Below are positions 20,182-28,028 of a stretch of DNA of 64,000 nucleotides, one piece after another. A program made the translations under genes and the position numbers. Source of the stretch: Sphingosinicella flava (GTDB lineage Bacteria; Pseudomonadota; Alphaproteobacteria; Sphingomonadales; Sphingomonadaceae); the NCBI RefSeq assembly GCF_016025255.1, contig NZ_CP065592.1, forward strand, positions 1,283,122-1,347,121, given 5' to 3'. Positions within the stretch are counted from its first letter, which is position 1. Each line of letters starts with the position of its first letter. The notes beneath the pieces were generated by a model. The model saw nothing but the letters and a program-made list of their open reading frames with translations. It made no database searches and had not been told where the DNA came from.

Positions 20182-20660
20182 AGCGCGATCCCCTTCTCTT
20201 CCAACCGGTAGGCCGCGAGTTCCTTCAAATCCGCGTCGCCGCTCTTCAGCGCCAGATGCGGATTCCAGATTTCGAACGTGCCGCCGACGCCGACGAACAA
20301 GGCGAGATCCTCGATCTGCCCTTTCTTGCGCATCATCGGCGGCAGGATGATACGGCCGCTCGTATCGTAAGGAACGTCTTCGGTGATGCCGAAGGTGCGG
20401 CGGGCGCGGGCGAAGTGATTGCCCGCCTCGCCCTGCGCCTCTTCATTGAGGCGGCGGCGCTCATTCTCGGCATGAAGATAGCGGGCATAGCCGCGATCGT
20501 AAGCGGTGAGGCAGGGGTCGACCTCATGCGCGCCGAGGATCAGGGCTTTGGCGTCGGAACGGCGCTCGATCACTCCACGGATGAACGAGGGAACCGACAG
20601 ACGCCCCTTGGCGTCCACCGCGTTCAGCGCGCTCCCGTTGAAGAGATGTTCGAGTTCCAC
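20178..20660 (-). CDS. mraZ: Transcriptional regulator MraZ
   Basis: A protein of 160 residues with two SpoVT/AbrB-like halves: [17 protein letters not shown] near the N-terminus, and the second half around [13 protein letters not shown]. MraZ forms a ring-shaped oligomer and in other bacteria binds repeats upstream of its own gene to control the dcw operon. The start is a GTG. It is the first gene of the cluster; the spacer upstream probably holds the main dcw promoter. Confidence 0.95.
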   Translation of the reverse strand: MELEHLFNGSALNAVDAKGRLSVPSFIRGVIERRSDAKALILGAHEVDPCLTAYDRGYARYLHAENERRRLNEEAQGEAGNHFARARRTFGITEDVPYDTSGRIILPPMMRKKGQIEDLALFVGVGGTFEIWNPHLALKSGDADLKELAAYRLEEKGIAL

Positions 20661-20772
20661 CCTGTTTGCCCACCACCTGTTTCAGGCGGAGCTTCTCCGT
20701 TCGCAAAAACGCGCATCCACGTCTGTGCGCCGATTTAAACCGGCCAGAGAAAACCCCTCTCTATTCAATAGG

Positions 20773-20781
20773 AGTGGATAA
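20773..20781 (-). promoter_or_regulatory. DnaA-box-like site (8 of 9)
   Basis: TTATCCACT on the minus strand differs from the consensus TTATNCACA at the last base. It lies 113 bases upstream of the mraZ start codon. Confidence 0.4.
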
Positions 20782-20910
20782 CATTGATGACTTGGGGATG
20801 GAAGGGGTTTTCATGCCCTATGCGGGGATTTCATGCCTTACCATGGTATAATGCTTATATATTCATGATCTGTTCTTCAAATGTACGACGCCCAAATTGC
20901 CCGGCGGGGC

Positions 20911-20919
20911 TGTGGATAA
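20911..20919 (-). promoter_or_regulatory. DnaA box (perfect match)
   Basis: TTATCCACA on the minus strand matches the DnaA consensus exactly. It lies just after the stop of the upstream membrane-protein gene, 251 bases before the mraZ start. Together with the weaker site at 20773 it could link dcw transcription to replication initiation; chance occurrence is not excluded. Confidence 0.5.
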
Positions 20920-20941
20920 GTTTGTGAGAAGTAAGGAAGCG

Positions 20942-22216
20942 TTAGGATGCGCGGCGGAATCGCAATGCGAGTCCGGCAACCGCCGCGAGCAGGATCGGCA
21001 AGGCGGCCAGCAGGAACGCGCGGTCGCGGTTCGCCTGGGGGCTGGTCCACGCCACGTCGCCGCCGCCGCGCTGGCGCGTCACGCCGGCCAGCTCGTCGAT
21101 CCAGTCCGCGACGACCAGCGGATTGTCCGCCGTGCGCAGGTCGCGGCGGTCGCCGCCTTCCAGCTCCGGCTCGATCCAGAGCGCGTCGTGCATCAGATCG
21201 GCGTCGGCGACGACGAAAGCGCCCCCCCTGCCGACACCGCAGCGGGCGACGAGCCCTGCGTCCCCGACGCGGCAGGCGGAGTTAGCGCTCTCGAAGCGTC
21301 CGGGCGCCGCGACAGCGAGCTTGCGGCCGCCGATAAAGCGGACCGCCTGTCCGCGCTCTCCATCCTCCAGCCGCAGCCCCCAATGATCGAGCAAGGGGCC
21401 GAGCAATCCCACCGGCGGAGCGCGGCGCGCGTCGCCGGGCGGCAAGCGGCTCGGCCAGACGAGCATGGGGTCGGTCAGGATCAACGCCCGCCCGCCGCCG
21501 CGCACCCAGGCGTCGAGCGCGGCCAGCTCCGCGGACGCAAGCCGCCGGGGCTGGGCCAGGAGCAACAGGCGGGCGCCCTTCAGCGCACTCTCGTCCAGCG
21601 TATCGAGCGGCTTCACCTCATATTCGCCGCGCAGCACGGCATAGGTCCGGCTCGGCTTCGCATCCAGCAGCCGGTCGCTCTCGCCCCAAATGACCGGCAG
21701 CGCTGTCATCACCGCGAGACCGGGCTTGTCCGCATCGCGCGCGGCGGACGCCGGCGGCCCCTTATCGACGACGATGCCCTCATAGATGGTCAGCCCCGTG
21801 GCCAGCATGAAGACCACCCCGGCGACCACCCCGGCGATGACGCCCCACCGCCCCAGCACGTCCCGCCCGACAAGGCACAGGGAATCGAACAGAAGGGCGA
21901 ACAGCAGTCCCGCCCCCCATCCCCACGCCAATTCCGGCCAAGGGTTCGGGGCGCCAATACCGGAAAGAAACAACCCCTCCGCCAGCGCGGCCGCCAGCAG
22001 AGCGGACGGATAAAAGACCGCGCGCATCCGCCAGTCCCAGAACGACACGAAGGGGGCAAGGATCAGCAGCAGCCCCGGCCGCAGCAGGTGGAATATCCCC
22101 GCCTCCGCCCGGCCGGCCGGGAAAAAATCCCCCAGGAGAATGCCGAGCCCCAACTCCACTGCCGCGTAGAGGGATGCGGCCGCCACGGGGCGCCAAAGCC
22201 AAATGGGAAGGGTCAT
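20942..22216 (-). CDS. Polytopic membrane protein with DUF4350/GldG-like domain
   Basis: A protein of 424 residues from the ATG at 22216. The N-terminal ~150 residues contain about five hydrophobic segments. A soluble middle region follows (from about TALPVIWGESD to DWIDELAG), with the motif GARLLLLAQPRRLASAEL and a DPMLVWPS strand. One membrane segment ends the protein (FLLAALPILLAAVAGLAL). The soluble part resembles the GATase-like domain of GldG/DUF4350 proteins found with ABC-type transport systems, but I would not assign a substrate. The small membrane gene at 22,229 precedes it by 12 bases, so the two are probably cotranscribed. Confidence 0.6.
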   Translation of the reverse strand: MTLPIWLWRPVAAASLYAAVELGLGILLGDFFPAGRAEAGIFHLLRPGLLLILAPFVSFWDWRMRAVFYPSALLAAALAEGLFLSGIGAPNPWPELAWGWGAGLLFALLFDSLCLVGRDVLGRWGVIAGVVAGVVFMLATGLTIYEGIVVDKGPPASAARDADKPGLAVMTALPVIWGESDRLLDAKPSRTYAVLRGEYEVKPLDTLDESALKGARLLLLAQPRRLASAELAALDAWVRGGGRALILTDPMLVWPSRLPPGDARRAPPVGLLGPLLDHWGLRLEDGERGQAVRFIGGRKLAVAAPGRFESANSACRVGDAGLVARCGVGRGGAFVVADADLMHDALWIEPELEGGDRRDLRTADNPLVVADWIDELAGVTRQRGGGDVAWTSPQANRDRAFLLAALPILLAAVAGLALRFRRAS

Positions 22217-22228
22217 CGCGGGCAAGGT

Positions 22229-22510
22229 TTATTTGGGCTGCGAATCGGCATCGTTGGAATCGGCATTGCCCGGCGCTACGCCCAGTTCTGCGAGCGGTTC
22301 GTTGGGCTCTTCCTTGATGACGCCCGATTTCGGATCGGTAGTCGAAGGACTTTCGCTCAAGGCCGGATCGAGACTGTTGGCGGTGATCGGCGCCTCATCG
22401 CTCGCACGAGTAAAAACCGCGGCCAGCAGGACCAGCACGAAAACGAAGGCCAGGCCCGTCAGTCCGATGCGGACGCGCTGCGTTCCGTCCATGTCTTTCA
22501 CGCGCTTCAT
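22229..22510 (-). CDS. Small single-pass membrane protein, unknown function
   Basis: A protein of 93 residues with a basic N-terminus (MKRVKDMDGTQRVR), one strong membrane helix (about 15-34) and an acidic, Pro/Ser/Asp-rich exported tail. I do not recognise a family. It lies directly upstream of the DUF4350-like membrane protein on the same strand and may be its partner. Confidence 0.6.
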   Translation of the reverse strand: MKRVKDMDGTQRVRIGLTGLAFVFVLVLLAAVFTRASDEAPITANSLDPALSESPSTTDPKSGVIKEEPNEPLAELGVAPGNADSNDADSQPK

Positions 22511-22626
22511 TACGGATAAGCCTAAACCAGGCTTTTCGCTTTGTCGAACCGTGCATCAAATGCGGTCGCCCGCACGCATCTTTGCACTTGACGTTCCGTG
22601 CCGCACTCGCGAAATCTTCCGTTGTT

Positions 22627-23010
22627 ATGAACAACTCAAAAACCTTCGCCGTCGCGGCGTCAGTCGCGGCCCTCCTCTCCCTCTCGGCCTGCAATAGCGA
22701 GCCGGAGGTTGTCACCGCCAATGCGCCGGATCCACAGGCCGAAGCGCTGCAGAACGCCGCGCCCGTGGAGCTGCCGCCCGCCATTCAGGCCAGCCGCACC
22801 TATCGCTGCAAGGACAACAGCCTCGTCTATGCCGACTTCTATACCAATAACACGGTGAAGGTCCGCGGCGACCGCAACGAGCCGGGTACGATCCTGACCC
22901 GCGGCGAAGGCGGCGGCGCCTACAAGGCCGAAGGCTATTCGGTCAGCGACAATGTAGGCACCATCACTTATGCCGCGCCCGGCAAGGGCAGCCAGAGCTG
23001 CAAGGCCTGA
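22627..23010 (+). CDS. Small lipoprotein, MliC-like
   Basis: A protein of 127 residues with a lipoprotein signal (lipobox LSAC, Cys22), followed by a short Ala/Pro-rich spacer and a domain from about YRCKDNSLVYADFYTN to the final SQSCKA. The two cysteines and beta-strand pattern resemble MliC-type lysozyme inhibitors, but the match is not strong. A clear terminator follows 24 bases after the stop. The gene is divergent from the membrane-protein pair to its left. Confidence 0.6.
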   Translation: MNNSKTFAVAASVAALLSLSACNSEPEVVTANAPDPQAEALQNAAPVELPPAIQASRTYRCKDNSLVYADFYTNNTVKVRGDRNEPGTILTRGEGGGAYKAEGYSVSDNVGTITYAAPGKGSQSCKA

Positions 23011-23032
23011 TTTCCACCCTTTCAATTCCATA

Positions 23033-23065
23033 AGGCCGGCGAACATCCGTTCCGCCGGCCTTTTT
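23033..23065 (+). terminator. Rho-independent terminator after the lipoprotein gene
   Basis: A perfect 8-base-pair stem (GGCCGGCG / CGCCGGCC) with an 11-base loop is followed by TTTTT, 24 bases after the stop codon. Confidence 0.85.
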
Positions 23066-23070
23066 CATGC

Positions 23071-23478
23071 CTAGTGCCAAAGGCCAAGCACCAGCGCGAA
23101 GATCAGGAATTGCGCGACATGATAGCCGCCGTTGATCAAAGTCAGCCTTGCGCTCTTGCCTTCGAACAGATGCTGGATGCCGAAAGACGTGACGATGAAA
23201 CCTGCCCCCACGGCCAGCGCCCAGCCTATGGCATGAGTGAGAGCCGGGGCCGGACCGACCAGCGCCGCGAACACCGCCGCCGCGACCAGCGACAACAATA
23301 TGCCGAGGCCGAAGCGCATCGCGGGCGGCATGCTTCCCTGATGGCCTTCGATGCCGCTGTCGGCCTGCCACGCCTTCAGGAACATCGCGTTCGAATACCA
23401 CAGGCCGCCGACGAAAAAGCCGAGCACCCCCGCCACGATCACGGCGGGCCAATTCAGGTCCGTCCAGTTCATGTCCAT
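23071..23478 (-). CDS. DUF1761 family membrane protein
   Basis: A protein of 135 residues with four hydrophobic helices and the family features WNxPAVIVAGVLGFFVGGLWYS near the N-terminus and SFGIQHLFEGKS in the third loop. The ATG at 23478 follows a strong purine-rich ribosome binding site (GAGGGGAGGGGG). Function is unknown. It converges on the lipoprotein gene; the terminator at 23,033 lies just beyond its stop. Confidence 0.8.
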   Translation of the reverse strand: MDMNWTDLNWPAVIVAGVLGFFVGGLWYSNAMFLKAWQADSGIEGHQGSMPPAMRFGLGILLSLVAAAVFAALVGPAPALTHAIGWALAVGAGFIVTSFGIQHLFEGKSARLTLINGGYHVAQFLIFALVLGLWH

Positions 23479-23504
23479 CACCCCCTCCCCTCGTTACCAG
23501 TGTT

Positions 23505-23975
23505 TTACTGGGCTGCCACTTCGACTTCCCACTCCTTCATTTTCGCCTGCATTTCGTCCGGCGACACTTCGCGCACCTGCGTCGACAATGTCCAGCGATG
23601 GCCGAAGGGATCGACGACCGTGCCCATCCGGTCGCCCCAAAATTGATCCTCGACCGGCCGCTCGACCGACGCCCCGGCGCGGATCGCGCGGTCGAACGCG
23701 GCGTCCACGTCCGGGAGATAGATCATCAGGCTCGCCGTCGCGCCGCCCCGGTTCTTGGGGCCGAGCAGGTTCATGTCCGGCCATTCGTCCGACAGCATGA
23801 CGTGGGAATCGCCGATCTTCACCTCGGCATGAGCGATCTTGTCGCCCATCGGCATGCGGAACACCTCCTCCGCGCCGAAGGCCTCGGCGTAGAAATCGAT
23901 CGCCGCCTCAGCGCCATCGATGATGAGATAGGGCGTAACACTATGATAGCCCTTGGGAATGCCGCTGCCGTCCAT
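23505..23975 (-). CDS. VOC-superfamily (PhnB-like) protein
   Basis: A protein of 156 residues with paired beta-alpha-beta-beta-beta modules typical of glyoxalase/bleomycin-resistance (VOC) proteins. Examples are HSVTPYLIIDGAEAAIDFYAEAFGA in the first half and DQFWGDRMGTVVDPFGHRW in the second. PhnB-like proteins of this subgroup have no settled function. It is divergent from purL, with a palindrome doublet in the space between them. Confidence 0.85.
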   Translation of the reverse strand: MDGSGIPKGYHSVTPYLIIDGAEAAIDFYAEAFGAEEVFRMPMGDKIAHAEVKIGDSHVMLSDEWPDMNLLGPKNRGGATASLMIYLPDVDAAFDRAIRAGASVERPVEDQFWGDRMGTVVDPFGHRWTLSTQVREVSPDEMQAKMKEWEVEVAAQ

Positions 23976-24052
23976 CGCAACTCTCCTTGTGATTATCGCG
24001 ATACTATCTTCTTCTAAAAAGGGTCACGCAATCGGGGGAAACGCCCATAATA

Positions 24053-24161
24053 CCCCTCCCCCTCGATGGGGGAGGCTGGGTGGGGGTGATCTACGACGTA
24101 GAGCGCCACCTTTTCCGGAAGCATCACCCCTCCCCAACCCCTCCCCATCAAGGGGAGGGGC
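24053..24161. repeat. Palindrome doublet, family 1, between VOC gene and purL
   Basis: Two hairpins face each other: 24055-24075 (CCTCCCCC / GGGGGAGG, 8 base pairs) and 24138-24160 (CCCCTCCCC, loop ATCAA, GGGGAGGGG, 9 base pairs). Inward tails (CTGGGTGGGGGTGAT and ATCACCCCTCCCCAACC) are themselves complementary, so the whole 109-base unit can also fold as one long hairpin. The layout equals that of the element inside murD. It ends 41 bases before the purL start codon. The purL frame is open through it, but purL homology begins only at the ATG at 24203. Confidence 0.85.
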
Positions 24162-24202
24162 TTAGACTTTCCACCCGCCCAAACTCCCGCTATTGGCCCG
24201 CC

Positions 24203-26389
24203 ATGACCCAATCGCCGATCACCCCGGAAGTCGTCGCCGAACACGGCCTCTCCCCAGAAGAATATGAGCGTGTCCTCCAAGCCATGGGGCGGGAGCCGAA
24301 CCTCACCGAACTCGGCATCTTCTCGGTCATGTGGTCGGAGCATTGCTCCTACAAATCCTCCCGCATCCACCTGAAAAAGCTCCCCACGACAGGTCCGCAA
24401 GTCATTTGCGGTCCCGGCGAGAATGCGGGCGTGGTCGATATCGGCGATGGCCAGGCCGCCATTTTCAAGATGGAGAGCCACAACCACCCGAGCTACATCG
24501 AGCCTTATCAAGGCGCGGCGACCGGCGTCGGCGGCATCCTGCGCGACGTGTTCACCATGGGCGCCCGTCCCATCGCCAACATGAACGCGCTCCGCTTCGG
24601 GCGCCCCGATCACCCGAAGATGCGCCACCTGATCGCGGGCGTCGTCCACGGCATCGGCGGCTACGGCAATTGCGTCGGCGTCCCTACCGTCGGCGGCGAG
24701 GTCAATTTCCACAAGGCCTATGACGGCAACATCCTCGTCAACGCGATGACCGTTGGCATCGCCGACACCGACAAGATCTTCTACTCGGCCGCCTCGGGCG
24801 TCGGAAACCCCATCGTCTATGTCGGCTCGAAGACGGGCCGCGACGGCATTCACGGCGCGACCATGGCTTCGGCCGATTTCGGCGAGGATAGCGAGGAGAA
24901 GCGCCCCACCGTCCAGGTCGGCGACCCCTTCACCGAAAAGCTGCTGATCGAAGCCTGCCTCGAACTGATGGCGTCGGACGCCATCGTCGCCATCCAGGAC
25001 ATGGGCGCGGCGGGCCTCACCTCCTCCAGCGTCGAAATGGCCTCCAAGGGCGGCGTCGGCATCGAGCTGATCATGGACGACGTGCCGCAGCGCGAAGAGG
25101 GCATGACGCCCTATGAAATGATGCTGTCGGAAAGCCAGGAGCGCATGCTCATGGTGCTGAAGCCCGGCCGCGAGGATTTCGCCAAGGCGATCTTCGAAAA
25201 GTGGGAGCTGGACTTCGCCGTCATCGGCCGCGTCACCGACACCGGCCGCATGATCCTGAAGTGGAAGGGCGAAACGGTCGCCGATATCCCCCTCGCCCCA
25301 CTTGCCGACGAAGCGCCGCTCTACGACCGACCCTCCATCCCCACGCCGAAGCCCGCGCCGCTCACCAATGTCCCGGACAGCAACGATATCGGCGCCGATC
25401 TCCTGAAGCTGATGGGTTCGCCCGATCTCGCCAGCCGCCGCTGGATTTGGGAACAATATGACCATATGGTCGGCGCCGACACCGTCCAGCGCCCCGGCGG
25501 CGACGCCGCGGTCGTCCGCGTCCACGGCACGGACAAAGGCCTCGCCATCACCACCGACTGCACACCGCGCTACTGCTTCGCCGATCAGGTCGAGGGCGGA
25601 AAACAGGCCATCGCCGAGGCTTGGCGCAACCTGAACGCGGTCGGCGCGAAGCCGCTCGCCGTCACCAACTGCCTCAATTTCGCCAATCCGCAGCGGCCCG
25701 AAATCATGGGCCAGATCGTCGGCTGCCTCGAGGGCATGAGCGAGGCATGCCGCGCGCTCGACATGCCGATCGTGTCCGGCAACGTCTCACTTTACAATGA
25801 ATCGAAGGCGACCGGCGGCGGCTCCGCCATTCTGCCCACTCCCGCCATCGGCGCCATCGGCCTCCTCGCCGATTGGTCGAAAAGCGCCACTCTTGCCTTC
25901 AAGAGCGAAGGCGAAGGCATCTACCTGATCGGCGGCACGGTCGCGGAACGGGCCGGCCATCTTGGTCAATCGCTCTGGCTGCGCGAACTCCACGGTCGCG
26001 AGGATGGCCCGCCGCCGCCGGTCAATCTCGACCGCGAAAAGGCGGCTGGCGAATTCGTTCGCCAGTTGATCCTCGATGGCAAGGCGACCGCCGTGCACGA
26101 CGTGTCAGATGGCGGCTTGCTCGTCGCCGTTGCGGAAATGGCGCTGGCGGGCGGCATCGGCGCCGAACTCGGCGCTATCACTGACGCCGCCTCCGCCTTT
26201 GGTGAGGATCAAGGCCGCTATGTCGTCACCGGCAAAGACCTCCATCTCGCCTACACGGCGGGCGTGTCCGTCACGCGCATCGGCACGACCGGCGGCAATG
26301 AGGTGGCGGGTGTACCCCTTGAGGATCTCCGCGCCGCCCACGAAGGCTTCTTCCCCAGATTGATGGGCACCAACGCCGCTCTCGCATGA
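24203..26389 (+). CDS. purL: Phosphoribosylformylglycinamidine synthase subunit PurL
   Basis: The small-type FGAR amidotransferase synthetase subunit (728 residues), which works with PurQ and PurS in the fourth step of purine synthesis. Family motifs include [18 protein letters not shown], the ATP-binding [29 protein letters not shown], and [18 protein letters not shown] in the second AIRS-like half. Length is normal for the short form. The frame is open upstream through a repeat, but the ATG at 24203 ([16 protein letters not shown]) fits the family start. The stop overlaps the next gene's start (ATGA). Confidence 0.98.
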   Translation: MTQSPITPEVVAEHGLSPEEYERVLQAMGREPNLTELGIFSVMWSEHCSYKSSRIHLKKLPTTGPQVICGPGENAGVVDIGDGQAAIFKMESHNHPSYIEPYQGAATGVGGILRDVFTMGARPIANMNALRFGRPDHPKMRHLIAGVVHGIGGYGNCVGVPTVGGEVNFHKAYDGNILVNAMTVGIADTDKIFYSAASGVGNPIVYVGSKTGRDGIHGATMASADFGEDSEEKRPTVQVGDPFTEKLLIEACLELMASDAIVAIQDMGAAGLTSSSVEMASKGGVGIELIMDDVPQREEGMTPYEMMLSESQERMLMVLKPGREDFAKAIFEKWELDFAVIGRVTDTGRMILKWKGETVADIPLAPLADEAPLYDRPSIPTPKPAPLTNVPDSNDIGADLLKLMGSPDLASRRWIWEQYDHMVGADTVQRPGGDAAVVRVHGTDKGLAITTDCTPRYCFADQVEGGKQAIAEAWRNLNAVGAKPLAVTNCLNFANPQRPEIMGQIVGCLEGMSEACRALDMPIVSGNVSLYNESKATGGGSAILPTPAIGAIGLLADWSKSATLAFKSEGEGIYLIGGTVAERAGHLGQSLWLRELHGREDGPPPPVNLDREKAAGEFVRQLILDGKATAVHDVSDGGLLVAVAEMALAGGIGAELGAITDAASAFGEDQGRYVVTGKDLHLAYTAGVSVTRIGTTGGNEVAGVPLEDLRAAHEGFFPRLMGTNAALA

Positions 26390-26790
26390 CGGGCTATTCC
26401 GGCACTCCGCTCTGGAAGAAACTGTCCCTGAAAGATGGCCAGCGCGTCTGGCGGGAAGGGATGCCGGACACCGTCCGCACCGAGCTCGAGACGGGCGGTC
26501 TGACCCTTATCCATCTGCCGGCGCCCGAAGCGCCGGTCGACGCCGCTCACATCTTCGTCACTGAAACGGCAAAGCTGGAGGAAGCCGTGCACCGCCTCCT
26601 CCCTGTCCTTGCGCCTACCGGCTTCCTCTGGATTTCCTGGCCGAAAAAGGCGTCCAAGGTGCCGACCGACATCACCGAAGACCGCATCCGCGACATCGTC
26701 CTTCCTACCGGCCTCGTCGATGTGAAGGTCTGCGCGGTGGACGCTATCTGGTCCGGCCTCAAGCTGATGATCCGCAAGGACCGCCGCTAA
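26386..26790 (+). CDS. DUF3052 family protein
   Basis: A protein of 134 residues beginning [21 protein letters not shown], the typical opening of DUF3052, with the motif [18 protein letters not shown] in the second half. No biochemical role is known to me. Its ATG overlaps the purL stop, so it is translated with purL. Its last codons overlap the stop of the convergent DUF1059 gene by 4 bases. Confidence 0.85.
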   Translation: MTGYSGTPLWKKLSLKDGQRVWREGMPDTVRTELETGGLTLIHLPAPEAPVDAAHIFVTETAKLEEAVHRLLPVLAPTGFLWISWPKKASKVPTDITEDRIRDIVLPTGLVDVKVCAVDAIWSGLKLMIRKDRR

Positions 26791-26990
26791 CCGGCCGCCA
26801 TCGTCGGTTCTCCTATATGCATCGCCTGATGCAGCCGGCTGCGCAGTTCCGGCGTATCGCGATGGCCATGCACTTGCACGGCATGCTGCGCTGCGGCTTC
26901 CATCAACTCCTCTTCGGTGTTGGCGGAAATGGCAATGGAGCAATGCGTGTCGCTCGGTATCTCGCGGCAATCGATATATTTGCGGTTCAT
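26787..26990 (-). CDS. DUF1059 family small protein
   Basis: A protein of 67 residues starting MNRKYIDCREIPSD, with conserved Cys8 and the pattern CSIAISANTEEELMEAAAQHAVQVHGH that defines DUF1059. GGAG lies 8 bases before the chosen ATG; the longer open frame lacks homology. The gene converges on the DUF3052 gene with overlapping stop codons. Function unknown. Confidence 0.8.
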   Translation of the reverse strand: MNRKYIDCREIPSDTHCSIAISANTEEELMEAAAQHAVQVHGHRDTPELRSRLHQAMHIGEPTMAAG

Positions 26991-27101
26991 GGCCACTCTC
27001 CTCGAGTCCCCCGCGCTCGTCTTCTTATACGCCTCTTCGAGTCTAAGCTCCACGCGCGGAAAGCTATTGCGACACGTTCTCATTATCGTTATCTAAATCC
27101 C

Positions 27102-27272
27102 ATGATCGTCTGCGTTTGTAATGCGATTCGGGAACGGGAAGTACGCGAAGCCACGCGCAGCGGCGCCTCCTGCCCGTCCAGCGCCTATGCCTGCCTGGGC
27201 CGCCGCGCCAAATGCGGCCAGTGCTTCCCGTTCGCGCGCGAGGTGATCGCGTCCGCCCGGGCCGGCGCCTGA
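27102..27272 (+). CDS. bfd: Bacterioferritin-associated ferredoxin
   Basis: A 56-residue [2Fe-2S] protein with the canonical cysteines Cys4, Cys6, Cys38 and Cys41 (CVC ... CGQC). Bfd docks on bacterioferritin and donates electrons to release stored iron. It is short, which is normal for the family. The bacterioferritin gene follows on the same strand about 200 bases later, so the pair forms an iron-storage module. AT-rich sequence before the start (including ATTATCGTTATCTAAATC) could hold an iron-responsive operator, but I cannot assign a specific box. Confidence 0.9.
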   Translation: MIVCVCNAIREREVREATRSGASCPSSAYACLGRRAKCGQCFPFAREVIASARAGA

Positions 27273-27380
27273 CAGGATTCTCCCAAAAACCATTTTCCTA
27301 CTTCCGCCGCATCGGTCATGCTAACAGGGCGTATCCGTTGATGCGGATGCGCTTCGGCGAAAAGCTGAGGAATTGATTTT

Positions 27381-27419
27381 CTTGCCAGAGCATCAATTTC
27401 ATCAACTTTCCCTCGAAGA
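27381..27419 (+). promoter_or_regulatory. Conserved 39-base leader element, copy 1 (upstream of bfr)
   Basis: This 39-base block matches 35864-35902 (opposite strand) at 38 of 39 positions. The flanks diverge sharply on both sides. It contains a near-perfect direct repeat (CATCAATTT, CATCAACTT). It lies 60-98 bases before the bfr start and reads in the same direction as bfr. Translated from its TTG it gives LPEHQFHQLSLEE. The function is unknown. Confidence 0.8.
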
Positions 27420-27516
27420 AAATCGGCTAAGGCTTTCCATCCAGTTAGGGTTGAAAGCGATCGGAGGGAGTGACGGCCATGAAGGGCGACGAACGCGTCA
27501 TCGAGCTTTTGAATGA
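27382..27516 (+). other. Possible small leader ORF before bfr
   Basis: A 44-codon frame from a TTG preceded by GAGGA about 10 bases upstream. It begins LPEHQFHQLSLEENRLRLS and ends 38 bases inside bfr in another frame. The first 13 residues equal those of the possible leader ORF before panB. The two copies differ by one synonymous base (CCA/CCG). Whether it is translated is unknown. Confidence 0.35.
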
Positions 27517-27958
27517 AGCGCTCAAGAATGAGCTGACCGCCGTCAACCAATATTGGCTGCATTACCGCCTGTTCGACCATTGGGGCATCCAGCGCCTCGC
27601 CGAGTTCGAACGGCATGAATCGATCGACGAGATGAAGCATGCCGACCGCCTGTCGGAACGCATCCTGTTCCTCGACGGACTTCCCAATTTCCAGCTCCTC
27701 GGCCGCCTCCGCATCGGTGAGACGGTGGAGGAGGCGCTGAAGGCCGACCTCGACCTTGAAAAGGAGGCGCTTCAGCAGCTTCGCGAGGCCATCGCCCATT
27801 GCGAAAGCGTCCGCGATTATGTGAGCCGCGATCTCTTCGCCGAAATCCTCGCCAATGAGGAAGAGCATGTCGATATCCTCGAAAAGCAGTTCGACATGAT
27901 CGAGCGGATGGGGCTCCAAAATTATATCCAGCTTCAGTCCAAACCGGCTGAGGACTGA
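27479..27958 (+). CDS. bfr: Bacterioferritin
   Basis: A haem-containing ferritin (159 residues) that oxidises and stores iron in a 24-subunit shell. It begins [20 protein letters not shown], and the ferroxidase ligands are in place: [22 protein letters not shown] and EEEHVDILE. The ATG at 27479 has GGAGGGA about 9 bases upstream; a GTG three codons earlier is less likely. Bfd is encoded just upstream. The leader carries the conserved 39-base element described separately. Confidence 0.96.
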   Translation: MKGDERVIELLNEALKNELTAVNQYWLHYRLFDHWGIQRLAEFERHESIDEMKHADRLSERILFLDGLPNFQLLGRLRIGETVEEALKADLDLEKEALQQLREAIAHCESVRDYVSRDLFAEILANEEEHVDILEKQFDMIERMGLQNYIQLQSKPAED

Positions 27959-28028
27959 CCGTCTGGTCAGCCCATGCGGAGAGTGAAGCCGCTCCACGTT
28001 CTTGTTTGAGTTTTTGAGGGGGAAGAGC

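Larger units (their letters stand above)
20661..20941. promoter_or_regulatory. Regulatory spacer upstream of the dcw cluster
   Basis: 281 bases, clearly AT-richer than the surroundings. It contains a perfect DnaA-box sequence (TTATCCACA, minus strand, 20911-20919) and an 8-of-9 match (20773-20781). TTTCATGCC occurs twice exactly 20 bases apart (20809-20817 and 20829-20837), and there is a TATAAT on the plus strand at 20847-20852. Directly before mraZ, G-rich sequence (GGTGGTGGGCAAACAGGG on the minus strand) resembles the TGGG-type repeats bound by MraZ, but the spacing is imperfect. The promoter itself cannot be fixed by eye. Confidence 0.5.

Noticed and set aside
20847-20852. TATAAT on the plus strand upstream of mraZ
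   Set aside because: No plus-strand gene follows for more than 1.7 kb, so it is not a credible promoter without other evidence; it may be chance in AT-rich DNA.
12685-24161. Family-1 palindromes read as a CRISPR array or as ordinary terminators
   Set aside because: The copies are far apart, lack regular spacing and cas genes, and have no T-runs; one lies inside a coding region.
24080-24202. A 41-codon N-terminal extension of PurL
   Set aside because: It would translate a repeat element. PurL homology and normal length begin at 24203.
24014-25525. A 503-codon open frame on the minus strand opposite purL
   Set aside because: It is antisense to conserved PurL motifs, and its last part even translates the repeat doublet upstream of purL.
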